From contig CM055104.1 in the NCBI GenBank assembly GCA_029204225.1, positions 52,568,294 to 52,632,293 of the forward strand: a stretch of 64,000 bases of DNA. The letters run 5' to 3'. Each line of letters begins with the position of its first letter. Within the stretch, counting starts at the first letter, position 1. This document shows positions 24,901 through 34,385 of this stretch, in pieces. This DNA comes from Diphasiastrum complanatum (Eukaryota; Streptophyta; Lycopodiopsida; Lycopodiales; Lycopodiaceae). A program made the position numbers and the translations under genes. The notes under the pieces are model-generated. The model did no database searches and had not been told where the DNA came from. It saw nothing but the letters and a program-made list of their open reading frames with translations.

Positions 24901-26639
24901 TTCCTGAGTAATTGCCAAGGCAAAAATTTGCTCTACTTGTGCTAATTTCTCTCTAGGTGCTTTCTCTCTAGATATGATGTCTCTCTAAAAAATCTTCATT
25001 TTTTTGTCTCTACTTGTTTTCTCCCTTAGGCACTTATATGTTTACTTTTCACATCGTTTGCAATAGCTTTTTTTGTTTGTGATCAACATTGAGTTCTATT
25101 AGTTATGTTGGTTTTCTAATAACTGGGTGTTCCTGCCCTAGCAAAGGTTTTACCTTTGTGGTGCAAAGATTCCGATTGCAACCATACTTACATGCCGATT
25201 CGAATCGGCCGATTCGTCCCGATTGCAAAGGAGCAATCTAGGAAAAGCCTAAACCCACCAGGTTAATGCCTTCTCAAACCAGAGTCATCTATGACTACCA
25301 ATTTCAAGTTTGGTATCTAGAGAATTGTTGAAATGCGAGGGTTTTAATGCAATATCTCATCTACAATCCTTAACTCAAAGATAGCCCTGGTACCTAAACT
25401 ATCTGAGACGAACCAATCATACAATCCATGGACATAAATGCCAAAGAACATATATGCTAATGACTTGTATACATAGAAAAGAAGCGGCTAAGAAACAAAA
25501 TTAGCATTGAAGAAGAAGCACCCATGCTTGGTACACGATGTACATACAAGGAAAAGTTTTGGAATGCCAATTTTCTTGCCATCCTTTCTAGAACTTATGT
25601 AATTGTAAAAATTAAACAACTAAAACTGAAGGAAATTGGATTCATGGTTGAATTTTTTCTTTTTCAGCACCTTTATGAGGTTTTGCTCACTAGTTTAGTA
25701 GTCATCCTATGAGAAAAATAAATTCAGCAGAGCTTTTGAATAGCAAATTGCACGCGAGCTTCTGCAAGGCAGCGACTAGGCTGCCTGTTCTACTGAATAT
25801 GTATGGATTTCGCCTGCTGCCTCTCTTTTTTTCATGAATTTCAATGCTTCCCATTTGAATATCCAAGGGCAGATTATGGTTTTGAAAGCAACTTCACCAT
25901 TTTAGCTGACATATAAAAAATATTCACATCCATAAAGAAATTCCTATAGCAGATTATACTTCATAAAAAGGCCGTAAAAATAATATTTTAGCCAAAAGGG
26001 ATCTGGTCTACCCTACACACTTGGGAAAGATTTTCTAGTGACCAGTGACCTTTTCATTAGACTCAATGTCCGCACATTAACAGCTCAGCCTAACAGCCAC
26101 GACATCAATCTACAGCCACTGTACCTAGTGGAAAGGTCACTCGAAAATCCACTCCCAAATAAATAAACACCTAAACTTCTAACTATTACTGAAGAAACAG
26201 AAGAATAAAAATGGCGGAATAAGGTGGATATAGCCAATTAGTATGTTGCTTTCTTTTCCTAAGCATATATAAACCCTACAATTAAGCTGTAAAACCGTGG
26301 TTTGTAATGGAAAAATGAATATTGTAACCAGACCTGGGCCTTCTGGAGAGAGGCAGCAGCCTGGGGATTCAGGCCCTGAGCCTGTTGCGGCAAAGAAGCA
26401 GCCACATCCGCTGTGAAGGTGCCCATGAGCGCTCCAATGACGCCCCCTTGCAACGCACTGGTGGCTGTGACCAGCGCCACCTCCACAGGCATGGATTGCT
26501 GTCGCATCCATTGCTTCAGGTCTGCATCAAACCGCCTCAAACTCTCTTGCACCTGTTGTATGGGTCCTCCTGCTGCCTTGAACATTCCCGCGGGCACTAG
26601 CTGCTGCTTCTGCTGTTCCTGCTCCTGCGTCGTCGCCAT
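11817..26639 (-). CDS. HP30: HP30/TRIC-type Tim17-SAM organelle import protein, six coding exons
   Basis: I joined six minus-strand exons in phase: 26639-26334, 23160-23042, 16698-16572, 12514-12366, 12045-11983 and 11844-11817. All introns are GT...AG, and the 792-nt CDS gives 263 residues, close to the roughly 260 of Arabidopsis HP30 proteins. Exon 1 (residues 1-102) carries a Gln-rich start, an amphipathic segment and the first membrane helix (VTATSALQGGVIGALMGTF). Exon 2 has the Tim17/22/23 signature (GGPLLQARNFAVMTGVNAG). Exon 3 has two more helices (MIAAFGSGAMFSIVSG and TTGVFFALFQGGLF). Exons 4-6 encode a SAM domain (GLQRYEKNFKKGLLTDATLP, then IPPGPRLLILDHIKR). Known family members are inner-membrane proteins implicated in chloroplast preprotein import (HP30) and mitochondrial tRNA import (TRIC1/2); the SAM domain is linked to RNA binding. 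Which organelle applies here cannot be told. The start ATG sits in a good context (CTATGGCG). Introns of 3.2, 6.3 and 4.1 kb carry transposons; the last two are 320 and 138 bp. Confidence 0.93.
12895..12936. repeat. (CT)n microsatellite
   Basis: About twenty CT units at the upstream edge of the LINE-like ORF1 region. It may be part of that element's pyrimidine-rich 5' leader. Confidence 0.95.
13344..14318 (+). CDS. LINE-type ORF1 protein (RNA-binding), no ORF2 follows
   Basis: An uninterrupted frame of 324 codons from MADWQSVNWKGKKK; an upstream in-frame ATG at 13302 would add 14 residues, but the second ATG gives the more plausible N-terminus. Order of parts: a Pro/Ser/Thr-rich low-complexity segment (residues about 15-90), a predicted coiled coil (about 95-135 and 160-180), the SWADVLKG motif (near 185), then an RRM-like and C-terminal region (LNVKVRGASFAGKDLMAEA, then TIFMDEDLTPIQWTERKKN and FRDGRPVLVKI). 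This layout matches ORF1 nucleic-acid-binding proteins of L1-clade LINEs. No endonuclease or RT frame follows, and a 3' tail starts at once. It lies in intron 3 of the host gene, antisense to it. Being open over its full length is unusual here, where nearly every other transposon frame is broken. Confidence 0.7.
   Translation: MADWQSVNWKGKKKTPPPSPFVFSAIPTTAPNPFSLPPPSPAFSPSPIPSTPATSTSSPTATTPSTLSSSSPSFTPSSSSSLSPSLSAEFLSGFPHIIESLQETNVSLLALIKQQAFQISTLENTVLVLHGKVGILEVDVTYLKNGLEFDEEEEDGSSNADSKDMAKELQERVHSLEQQFQQSKSSWADVLKGSKQTISESIQEHQKRDLKALNVKVRGASFAGKDLMAEANAFIHSTFGLKEDVISATWVDKFQSTTVFLRFKDALLRQKVLHKRGCLKGSTIFMDEDLTPIQWTERKKNIADAKANSFRALFRDGRPVLVKI
14319..14540 (+). other. Putative 3' tail of the LINE-derived element
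   Basis: After the ORF1 stop come two copies of a short motif (CTCTCCTGCGTGAGAGATG at about 14338 and CTCTCCTGCATGAGAGATG at about 14379). Further on are the TTGTACGCC and AATAAAGCT signatures often seen near plant LINE 3' ends. No poly(A) tail or target duplication was recognised, so the end is approximate. Confidence 0.4.
15060..15540 (+). pseudogene. Degraded retroelement gag-like remnant
   Basis: Several frames together read like the C-terminal part of a gag protein: a basic, Lys-rich stretch (EHGKKAKEPEAPSIGNFQPW, KRQFKKWKGQSSQ) followed by a Cys-containing piece (YFGCLGQQVRETRCKPP) resembling a decayed zinc knuckle. Stops interrupt every frame. It lies in intron 3 of the host gene. The assignment is tentative. 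Confidence 0.35.
15730..16474 (+). repeat. Solo-LTR-like relic related to Copia family A
   Basis: It starts TGTGAAAATATGGC, resembling the family A LTR start at 60247, and shares the characteristic pair of CACACGTGTGG / CCCACGTGTGGAAA boxes near its 5' end. The pentamer GAGAT occurs just before (15725-15729) and after (16475-16479), which would fit a target duplication of a solo LTR. The 3' end does not finish in CA, so that end is uncertain. Confidence 0.5.
18317..20112 (+). pseudogene. hAT transposase, left copy (BED finger, DUF659 start, C-terminal exons)
   Basis: In intron 2 of the host gene and antisense to it. An acceptor-like site (TTGTTTGCAG, ending 18290) precedes a BED zinc finger at about 18395-18510 (WRCLHCGGLFTGSLTRVRAH and a later Cys). 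After a Gly/Gln/Ala-rich linker with stops and a frameshift in a GA run near 18530, the frame resumes with the hAT N-terminal block (GQFFYECGIPFAVANTWVF, about 19035-19085). This jumps into an intron 3' end and the exon 19107-19267 (ARWDYFHRPIHAVAHILHPL). About 290 bp carrying the first part of the dimerisation exon is missing. The last exon, 19525-20112, is fully open and encodes an acidic tail then an Arg/Gly/Gln-rich end. The protein would be a DNA transposase, but the central catalytic region is absent. Confidence 0.82.
20195..20395. repeat. Tandem duplication and hairpin at the palindrome centre
   Basis: A unit of about 80 bp containing TAGACCCTTGGGATCTGCAG and ending at GATGAATCTGTGCCTGA occurs twice in tandem (from about 20201 and from about 20280). 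Its second copy then turns back on itself: 20308-20325 pairs with 20343-20360. Smaller palindromes (AGATTCATCT with AGATGAATCT) lie inside each unit. This nested structure marks the inversion point. Confidence 0.85.
20514..21764 (-). pseudogene. hAT transposase, right (inverted) copy of the 3' half
   Basis: Read on the minus strand, three exons can be recognised. 21764-21604 encodes ARWDHFHRPIHVVAHILHPL. 21485-21160 encodes the hAT C-terminal dimerisation domain (PVTWWGYHGRGTGDLRRVLA, then SSAGACEQNWSTWALYHMQK and NRLSIEQCRRLVFVNTN). The last exon from 21053 encodes the acidic tail. Junctions are GT...AG (acceptors end TTGCTGCAG, TTGCCAACAG and GGTTGCAG). The SACE-NWS-KRNRL pattern is the hallmark of the family. 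The last exon has an in-frame stop after RRSRRADR that the left copy lacks. BED finger and catalytic core are absent. The copy ends in an intron at about 21779. Confidence 0.85.
22559..22598. repeat. GC-rich palindrome GGTGGAC...GTCCACC
   Basis: A 40-bp GC-rich island in AT-rich intron DNA. The 7-bp ends are reverse complements and the interior repeats GGACGCG. It resembles subterminal motifs of plant DNA transposons and could mark an end of the hAT block, but no matching partner was found on the left side. Confidence 0.4.
23200..26333. other. Intron 1 of the host gene, no inserted gene seen
   Basis: AT-rich intron sequence with no protein similarity I can recognise. The splice donor CAG/GTCTGG is at 26334/26333 and the acceptor CATTGCAG ends at 23161. 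A palindromic patch GATTCGAATCGGCCGATTCG lies near 25196. Confidence 0.6.
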
Positions 26640-26890
26640 AGCTGGTAGGAGGAGGCAGACAGAGAAAGAGAACGAGAAAGATGGAGAAAGAGCAAATGAG
26701 CTCTGGAAGGGCCATTTGTGAAGGGTGGTGAAGCCACGTATGCGCTTTTTAGGGTTTTAGGTCCATGTTTAAGGGTTTTGCAAAACCCTTGAAATTAGAT
26801 CCATTTTGTGAAGGGTTGGTGAAGCCATGTATGTCCCTTTTTAGGGTTTTAGGTCCATGTTAAGGGTTTTGCAAAACCCTTAAATTAGGG
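26640..26890 (-). promoter_or_regulatory. Host-gene 5' leader and promoter with two telo-box motifs
   Basis: Upstream of the ATG (minus orientation) is a CT-rich leader of about 100 nt. Beyond it the telo-box AAACCCTAA appears twice (plus coordinates 26749-26757 and 26841-26849), each followed by a palindrome AAGGGTTTTGCAAAACCCTT. Telo-boxes, often with site II (TGGGCY) elements, are known in plant promoters of housekeeping, ribosomal and organelle-biogenesis genes; a TGGGCT lies near 26928. No TATA box was recognised. This fits a broadly expressed organelle-import gene. Confidence 0.6.
26717..26888. repeat. Local tandem duplication in the promoter
   Basis: Two copies of a segment of about 75-80 bp (TGTGAAGGGT...GGTGAAGCCA, TTTTTAGGGTTTTAGGTCCA, then AAGGGTTTTGCAAAACCCTT) start at about 26717 and 26807, with a few indels. 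Each copy brings one telo-box. Confidence 0.88.
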
Positions 26891-27544
26891 CTAATGTCCA
26901 TTATCCATTGATGTGCCCATTGGGCTTTGCATTTGGCCCCATAAGCAAATCTCTTTTTTGGCCTTGCCTAAAGGCAAGACTAAAGCAATACTTTATGTTT
27001 AGGTAGGTCCATGAAGTTTGTGAAGGAAGGAAAAAGTGTGATGAAATTACAATAATATGAAAAAACGTATCAAGAATATTGATGATAATATCTATAAATT
27101 TGAGAGGAAGTTTAAACAAGCGCATTGTGGCAAGCCACTAGGCCCTGCCTTTGCAACATGCAATAAATTGTACGTTGGTAAAGTTTTTTTCATGGTTTTT
27201 TTTATTCACACATGTAGTATATTGGTGAATGATCTGACCAATAAGCATACGTACTTCCAGATAAATTTTTGGGGTTTTCTATGTTGTCCAAACAGGATCT
27301 AATTGTGTGCCATAAATAGTTGTTACTATTCCACAATTGAAGTAAATTGTAGGTCATCTTTGGAGTTTTTTTTAGGAGAAAAGTGTTGTTTCGCATGATT
27401 ATGTATGTTGTTGGCACGCATTGTGCGTCCCCTACTCAAATAGGATATGATGCTTATTGATACATTGTGACAAGAGTTGCACTTTATTAACTTGTACAAG
27501 TCTATTCACTACTTAATATGTCCTTGCAAGGAATCGTAGAAAGC

Positions 27545-27582
<38 letters not shown>

Positions 27583-29841
27583 TTGTTGTGTAACTAACAT
27601 ATTCATGAATGATGGAGATGAGAAATGCGTTTACATATATAGCATAATAGTAAAAGGCAATGTAAATACGAGATGTATATGTATTGACGTGTTGTTTTGA
27701 TCAGTAACTAGTTAGACATCTCATATACAATCAAATCTACATATATGGTAAATTGTATAAACAAATAAGTTAATGTTACTTTTGACACCCGCACCATGAT
27801 CAAGCATCTACAATTTATCTAATGTGCTTCAGGCCTCTAATTTAGGGAGGTCTTGAATTTCTAGATCTTTATATATTTCCTTCTTGTATGTCTTATATTC
27901 TATGCATCTTGGTGTACTGAATTTTAGAACAACATATGGTTGTTGTTCTACTTTGTGGCATCTTCAAGAACTTATGGTTCAGATCAGTATCCACATCCTG
28001 CGGCCTCTTCACCAGCAGATTCTTGTTTCTTCAACTTGTACTGACAGGTACAGACTTGCCATTGCTAAGAAACATCCAAACCTCAGGTTTGTACGCTGGT
28101 CAATATTGGGCTTCAATCCACCATGGTTTGCTTTTATATGCCTTCAGAATCATGAAGCACAAATGGACAAAAGCTCTTGCTCAGTTTGCATTGCGAATTG
28201 CGAGTTCATGAAGTAATCAACTTAGTTAGAAACTGGGCCCTTACTAACAGGTTGCTCCTTCTAAAATGCGGCAGGTTATTCATGAGTGCAACTAGTGGAG
28301 CTTGTTGCGAAGTGTTGTTCCATGGCGCGTGGGATGGTCGTTTGAATCGCACCAGAAGCAATCTTTTGCATTTGGAACTACCTTAAAACAAAGTCATCCT
28401 ATCCCTATTGCGCAGTCACCATTGCGTCAACCTGTTCCACAATACCAATTGCAACAGCGTAACAAACCAATCGTCTCACAGAGATCCTCTACACCTTGGG
28501 AGCAATATCCCTAGAAATAACATTGAAGGTTACCCGCATGCCGATGGAGAGGTTGACAGATGTGTTTTCACTGCACTGTTTCTAAAGATTGGTTTTGATT
28601 TGCAGAGGCGACAAAGCTTTTTGCAGTGTGGAGTGTCGTCACCAGCAAATTGTGGTCGATGATCGTTTAGAACACATGGAAAAGTGCTCATCGGTAGCCC
28701 TGAAGACAGGGAAAGTAGTCCAATCACCAAAGCAGAGTTCGACAGCAGGCACAGTTGCTACTGCCTAGCTTCATATAAGTCTTCAATGTCATTGAAAAAA
28801 TCATGTCTATTCTGTACAGGAATGAAAGCATCAGAAAGTTTTGCTATGCGCTCGAAGGATTCTTTTCTGATGATATAAACATAAAAAGAGACTTTTAGAC
28901 CGCAGTTGAAGCTATGGATTAATAATTGACACTCATTATGTAAATCTATGAAGTTTGTTATTTAGATCTCCTACACACTGAGCTTTCCAAGTATCAAATG
29001 TATCAACAGAAACATGGGACGGCGTTAGTAGGAAGAGTGGTAATGGTATTCTATAAGTTGAGCATCATATCTTGCACTGTTTTGTGATATTATGCTGGAT
29101 CCATGAGCGAGTAACGGTCTTGCTGAAAAGAAGATGCAAGTATTTCCGGGGCGAGGGTCCAGAGGCTAGTGGACCTCGTGCATGAGAATAAATTTCAATA
29201 ATTTCAAGGAATTCTGTTGTCCGCCTATAAATCTGCATAAAGGACGATGCCGCAAGGAGGATTTAATGTATGTTTGATGAAGCGCTTCAGCTTTTTATGT
29301 TGGAAGCATTTCGCTATTGTACCTCTGCAGCTTTCTGATTTCGAAGAACAAGAGCAGAACCAGGCGATTGTCAAAAGATCCTTAAAAAACCAAAAACCCT
29401 TCCAAAAAACCAAACCAAAAACCCTTCCAAAAAACCATGCATGCACTGACAACGGCCACCTTCATAATGGCAAGTCACGAGAAAATGGAATACGCAAATC
29501 CGGAATCAGCATCAGAACAAATCCGAATCCAAGTGTCAACCTCTCCTTTTTTGTTCTGAATGGAGGTGTCACTCTCTCAATATTGAAGCAGCCCCAACTT
29601 TGGAAGGAAAATATTTTAATAACATAAATTGAATAAAAATAAAAATAATAAAAAGCAATAGGTGACTCAAAACCCTAGAAAAATAGGCACTATATTTTTA
29701 AATCCCACATGTCGCACTCACAAAAATCAAGGCATTAAAAAAAACCACATTTACATATGCCATTTGAATTAAAACCAAAACACAAGCATGTCAATGTTTC
29801 AAATGAATGCTAAGTCCTCCTTGCTAAAGAAACAAAACATT
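26891..29841. other. Intergenic DNA upstream of the host gene, no gene recognised
   Basis: Contains a (GA)n run at about 27550-27580 and a doubled 24-bp unit (AACCAAAAACCCTTCCAAAA) near 29390-29440. An open stretch at 27936-28211 reads LTGTDLPLLRNIQTSGLYAG and onwards in a plausible hydrophobic/basic pattern, but I do not recognise it and would not call it a gene. Confidence 0.45.
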
Positions 29842-30447
29842 TGTTTACAAAGCCTTGCTAGCTTTCAGCCCTCTTCCTGACGAAGATGTTCGCAAACACG
29901 AAAGTCAAGAGACACGAAGCACAAAAGTTCCACGAACACCTGACGGGAAGACACGGACATGAAAGATTCACGAACGAGAATTTTTTTCGGTCCAACACGA
30001 GAAAGTCAGACGACGGAAATGAAACCAACGACGTGACACGAAAAACGTCGCGAAACTTTTTCTGCCCTCATGCTCCAAAGAGTACCAGCAAGATCATACA
30101 AGTACCCAGAAGTACAGATGTTTGATCTGATGGCATGACGTCAACAGATACACTCTAGGTCGTGGCTAATCTGCCACTCTTGTAATTTCTTGATTAGTTG
30201 TAGATGCTTAATCACTCTAATCTGAAAGGTTACACAAAGCGACTATGTACTTATTGGATGATACTTGACACACAAACAAATACAGAACATACACACAGAT
30301 GTATGAAGCAGTTTGATGCTAGTAAGCAATCAAGACAAAATACAGACAAGAAGTCCGCCTGCGTGCGAGACAAGTTCTGTGAGCAGGATCCATAGTGATC
30401 CATAGGTCCGCTAGTAAGCGAGACATCCACTTGTGAGAGAACTTATA
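29842..30447 (+). repeat. Copia family B LTR fragment (5' part)
   Basis: It starts TGTTTACAAAGCCTTGC and aligns with the family B 5' LTR at 57225-58231, through GACGAAGATGTTCGCAAACA and GGTCGTGGCTAATCTGCCAC to CCGCTAGTAAGCGAGACATC. It stops at about 30447, where the family A RT begins in opposite orientation. About 400 bp of the LTR 3' part is missing. Confidence 0.85.
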
Positions 30448-33116
30448 GAAACTAGCTTAGCAACAGGAGCAAAAGTTTCATCAAAATCTACTCCCTTGGT
30501 TTGCAAGAACTCCTTTGCCACTAGCTTTGCCTTGTGTTTGTTGATGCTCCCATCTTGATTGTACTTCAATCTATAGATCCATTTGCACTCAAGTGGTTTT
30601 CTTCCATGAGGAAGATCCACAAGCTTCCATGTATGATTCTCCATAAGAGCATCATACTCCTTTTGCATGGTCCCTCCATTCTTGTGACTCCATATCTTCT
30701 TCAAAGCAACTTGGCTCATCAAACATAGAAGTTAGAAAAGTGTAAGAGGTAAGTGAATGTAGGTCTTCCCTTTGTTCACCTTTGTCAACATAGGTGAGCC
30801 TTGAGGGCGCGGCCTTCCTTCTTGTAGATCTCCTTGGAGTCCTCGGATCTTGAGATGGATCTTCAAGATCTTGATCACATGTAGGCTCCTCCTCAAACCT
30901 TACAAGATCCTTGACATAAGATGGATTAGAAGCTTTCTCATTCAACTTGTAGTAGTTACCTTCATCAAAAGTAACATCTCTACTCACTAAAATCTTTTTA
31001 GTGATTGGATTATAGATTCTATATCCTTTGCTATTTTCAGCATAACCAACAAAGATCCCCTTTATAAAAGTAGGATCATCCTTTTTTCTTGTATCTAATG
31101 CTTGAAAAACATAGCAAGTAGATCTGAAAATTCTTAGATCTTTAAGATTCGGCTTCTTACAAAATAGAGCCTCATAAGATGTTATGCCTCCAATGGGCCT
31201 ACATGGCAATCTATTACACAAATAAGTTGCACAAATAATAGCCTCTCCCCAAAGGACTTAGGTAGAGATGCATCTAACCTCAAAGCCTTAGCACACTCAC
31301 AAAGTGTTCTATTTATCCTCTTGGCTATACCATTTTGTTAAGGACTATAAGTACATGTAAGTTCTCTCTTAATGCCATTGGATTTACAAAACTCTATCAT
31401 CTTGGTGGAGATATACTCTCCACCATTATCACTCCTCAATACTTTAATTCTAGCATCAAGTTGATTTTCAACTAGAGTTTTGAACTTAACAAAGGCTTCA
31501 AACACTTAACTTTTGGAATCCAAAAGTTCAATCCAAGTGTATCTAGAGTAATTATCAATAAAAGATACATACCTAGATGCACCTCCATTAGATTCTTGAG
31601 AAAAAGAGTGCACATCACTATGAATAAGATCTAATGCTTTTGTAGATCTAGTGGAAGAGATATCAAAAGGTAGCTTGTGTGCCTTTGAGAGGCTACAAGC
31701 TTCACAACTTTTTCCACACTTTGAGAGTGTCTTTGGAAGGCCGAGAGCAAGATCCTTGGTGCATAGCATCTCCATAGATTTGAAGTTGGGGTGGCCCAAC
31801 CTCTTATGCCAAAGCTCCACTTGATTGAGCTCCTCCTTCACCATGTTCACACTTCCAAGAAAAACATTAGCATCTAGCTTAAAAATGCTTGAATCCCTTT
31901 ACAATGCAAGTATTATTCATCATTATGGAGCAAACACCTTCTTAAAATGGACATCTAAGCCATCATCCATCAATTGTCCTACACTTAACAAATTCTTAGT
32001 GAGTGTAGAAACATAGAGTACATTATCAAGATCTACTCTTTTAGAGGATCTAAGACTTAAGGGAATAGTTCCCACTCCATCTATTCTACATTCTTGATCA
32101 CTTGCTATTAGAATAGACTTTTTACAACCTACAAAAGGTACAAGAGTTGAGAAAAAATCCTTTTGGAATGTCATGTGGGAACTAGCCCCACTATCAATCC
32201 ACCATGTGTCATTGGAGTAGCTCTTGGATGTTGATGTAGAAGCCATTAAGGATGAATCCACTTTATCCTCATCTTCGTCAAGAGTGAGGTTGCCTTGTTT
32301 GCTCTCTCCTTGTGCATTCTTTTTCTTGTAACACTCGGCTGTAAAGTGCCCCTTTTTTTCGACAAAAGAAGCACTTGAGTTTGGCTTTGTTCTTCTTTCC
32401 ACCTTTGGAGCTTGATGATTGATCATCACTTTTGGTCTCCTTTTGTTGGATCTTCTTCTTTGACTTTGTCTTTCCTTTGCTTGAGAAGTTGGCCTTCTCA
32501 TCACCATCATGCAACTTCAAGGATCCAATCCTTCGCTTGACATGAAGGATCCTACTCTCCTCGGCCACAAGCACACTATGGAGCTTGTCAATGGAAGGTA
32601 GTGTATCTTGAATAGCAAAGCTTTGTACAAGATTGGAGAACTCATCTCCAAGACCATTCAAAATGATTTGAACAAGTTCATCATCATGAATACCCTCACT
32701 AATGATGGAAAGTTCTTTGTTGAGAGATTTTATTCTCAAGACATACTCTTGAGCACTCTCATCACTCCCTCTAATGCTTTGAAGAACTTTATTTCTAATC
32801 ATAGCACTCTAGAGGTATTTTTGGATTCATAAATCCCTTTAAGGTAGTCTCATGCCTCCTTGGTCGAGGTACAAGATGCCGCTTTCTTTAGAAGTTCATT
32901 ACTAACATTCATCTTTAGGCAATGTAATGCTAGTCTAGCTCTCCTTTTGTACCTCACTAGATCTTGCCCTCCTTGAGCTTATTCTTCCTCTCCTATGACA
33001 AGATCATACATATCTTGGAGCACAAGTAGAGACTCCATTCTTACTTTCCAAGTTGAATAATAATTAGAATTTAGCCTTTCACTAGCCTCAAGAAGATAGG
33101 CTCCAATTGAACCCAT
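30445..33116 (-). pseudogene. Copia family A: gag, protease, integrase and start of RT
   Basis: On the minus strand gag begins at ATG 33116 (MGSIGAYLLEASERLN, WKVRMESLL) and is broken by a stop near 32975 and another near 32840. It continues at 32802-32278 (SAQEYVLRIKSLNKEL). The CCHC knuckle is split by a frameshift near 32355 in a run of T: one frame gives CFFCRKKG, the other gives GHFTAECYKKK. The protease has an intact DSGASSHMT (about 32200). The pre-integrase zinc region (LWHKRLGHPNFKS, then CEACSLSKAH) and the integrase start (YVSFIDNYSRYTW) follow at 31850-31506, then the integrase end at 31221-30652 (FVGYAENSKGYRIYN). The RT start (WIYRLKYNQDGSINKHKAKL) stops after FDETFAPVAKLVSIS at 30445. 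RT palm, RNase H and 3' LTR are missing. Confidence 0.88.
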
Positions 33117-33724
33117 TCTATCTAGTAACAAGTACAACAAATGTACTATTCAAAGGCTCTCCCTTCACTCTTTCTCAGAATTTAGCTACAATGCTACTAT
33201 CTTGAATCTCACAAGACTCAAGAAGCAAGATCTATAATGATCTTGAACTCAAAAAGATTTGAGAAAGTGTATTCTACACAATCTATTCACTTAGAAACTT
33301 GGATTTGATTCTTGGAAGTGCCAATGCCTTCCTATGGTGTTTAGAATGGTTTCACTCTTGAACCAAAAAAAAAACATAAGCCTCAAACTCTCTCTCAAGG
33401 ATTTGTAGGTTTGATAAGCTTCTAACACCATTTACTCATCAAATCTATAATGGAAACAATGGATTTTCATAAGCACATCACTAGTTTCACTCTTCACAAC
33501 TTGTTTGAAGCTCAAATATTGAAAAAAAACAAAGTTTTGGTGAAAGTACAACTCCAGCAGCCTCTCACACGTGTGAGAAGTACATCTGAACTTTACACAC
33601 TAATCTGAACCTCAACATTACAAGTAAACTATTAGAAAAGGTCGCCCTCTTTCAAAATAAATCTAGCACCAATGGTTTCACCAAAATGAAGATTTTTGGA
33701 TCATCAACTAAGCTCTTTGAGTTG

Positions 33725-33736
33725 GCTCTGATACCA
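33725..33736 (-). other. Primer-binding site of Copia family A
   Basis: The minus strand reads TGGTATCAGAGC, complementary to the 3' end of plant initiator Met-tRNA, directly after an LTR ending TTTGACA. This fixes the 3' edge of the 5' LTR at 33737. Confidence 0.9.
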
Positions 33737-34385
33737 TGTCAAATTTCAGAGTAAAGGACTAAATTTGATCTAGAAATGATCACAAAGAGTGATTGGTAGC
33801 TTAAGATCTTGATCTATATCAAGACTAGCTTCCAAATCTAGCTTCTACTTGACAATCTTTGTGTTTCCAAGCAAGAACAATAAAAAATGATGACCCACGG
33901 CTTCACAAGTGTGAAGTATAGCTATTGTACAGCCTGATAACAGAGAAATAGTTTACTAAACATTTACTTAGCATTCATCCACAAAGAAAGTGCTTAAGAG
34001 AGTGTAAACACCAAGATTGCTTTACAGACCAATGTTTCTCATCATTAGCTCAATGATGGATCCATGGATCAAGTACAAAATCATCATAATCTCTCTCTAA
34101 GCTGCATCCAGCACGTGTGGGACAGCTCATTGTACTCATCCATATCCACTTTGGATAAGATCTATCAAGTTTGCCACATCATCCATTGGTGGTTTCTGTT
34201 GACCTTCTAGATTCCTACAAACTAGGACCTAACTCCTATAATTTAGGAGATGTCATATTAGACTCAAATGAAAGCTAATCAAAATGGATTTGAATATTAC
34301 AAGTGTCATTTCACACGTGTGGACAGGTCCTCACACATGTGGATCCATATAGATGTCAAATACATCAAAAAACCATGTGAAAATA
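33737..34385 (-). repeat. 5' LTR of Copia family A (start truncated)
   Basis: Ends in CA next to the primer-binding site. It contains paired CACACGTGTG-type boxes and a GTACTTGATC segment also present in the plus-strand LTR at 60247. The upstream end runs into family C gag at about 34385-34405, so its first bases are missing or not separable. Confidence 0.75.

Noticed and set aside
25180-25240. Palindromic GATTCGAATCGGCCGATTCG as a transposon end
   Set aside because: No inverted partner or target duplication nearby. A short palindrome alone is weak evidence.
27936-28216. Possible gene fragment reading LTGTDLPLLRNIQTSGLYAG
   Set aside because: Two overlapping frames, no recognised family, no splice-supported neighbours. 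Kept only as a note in the intergenic entry.
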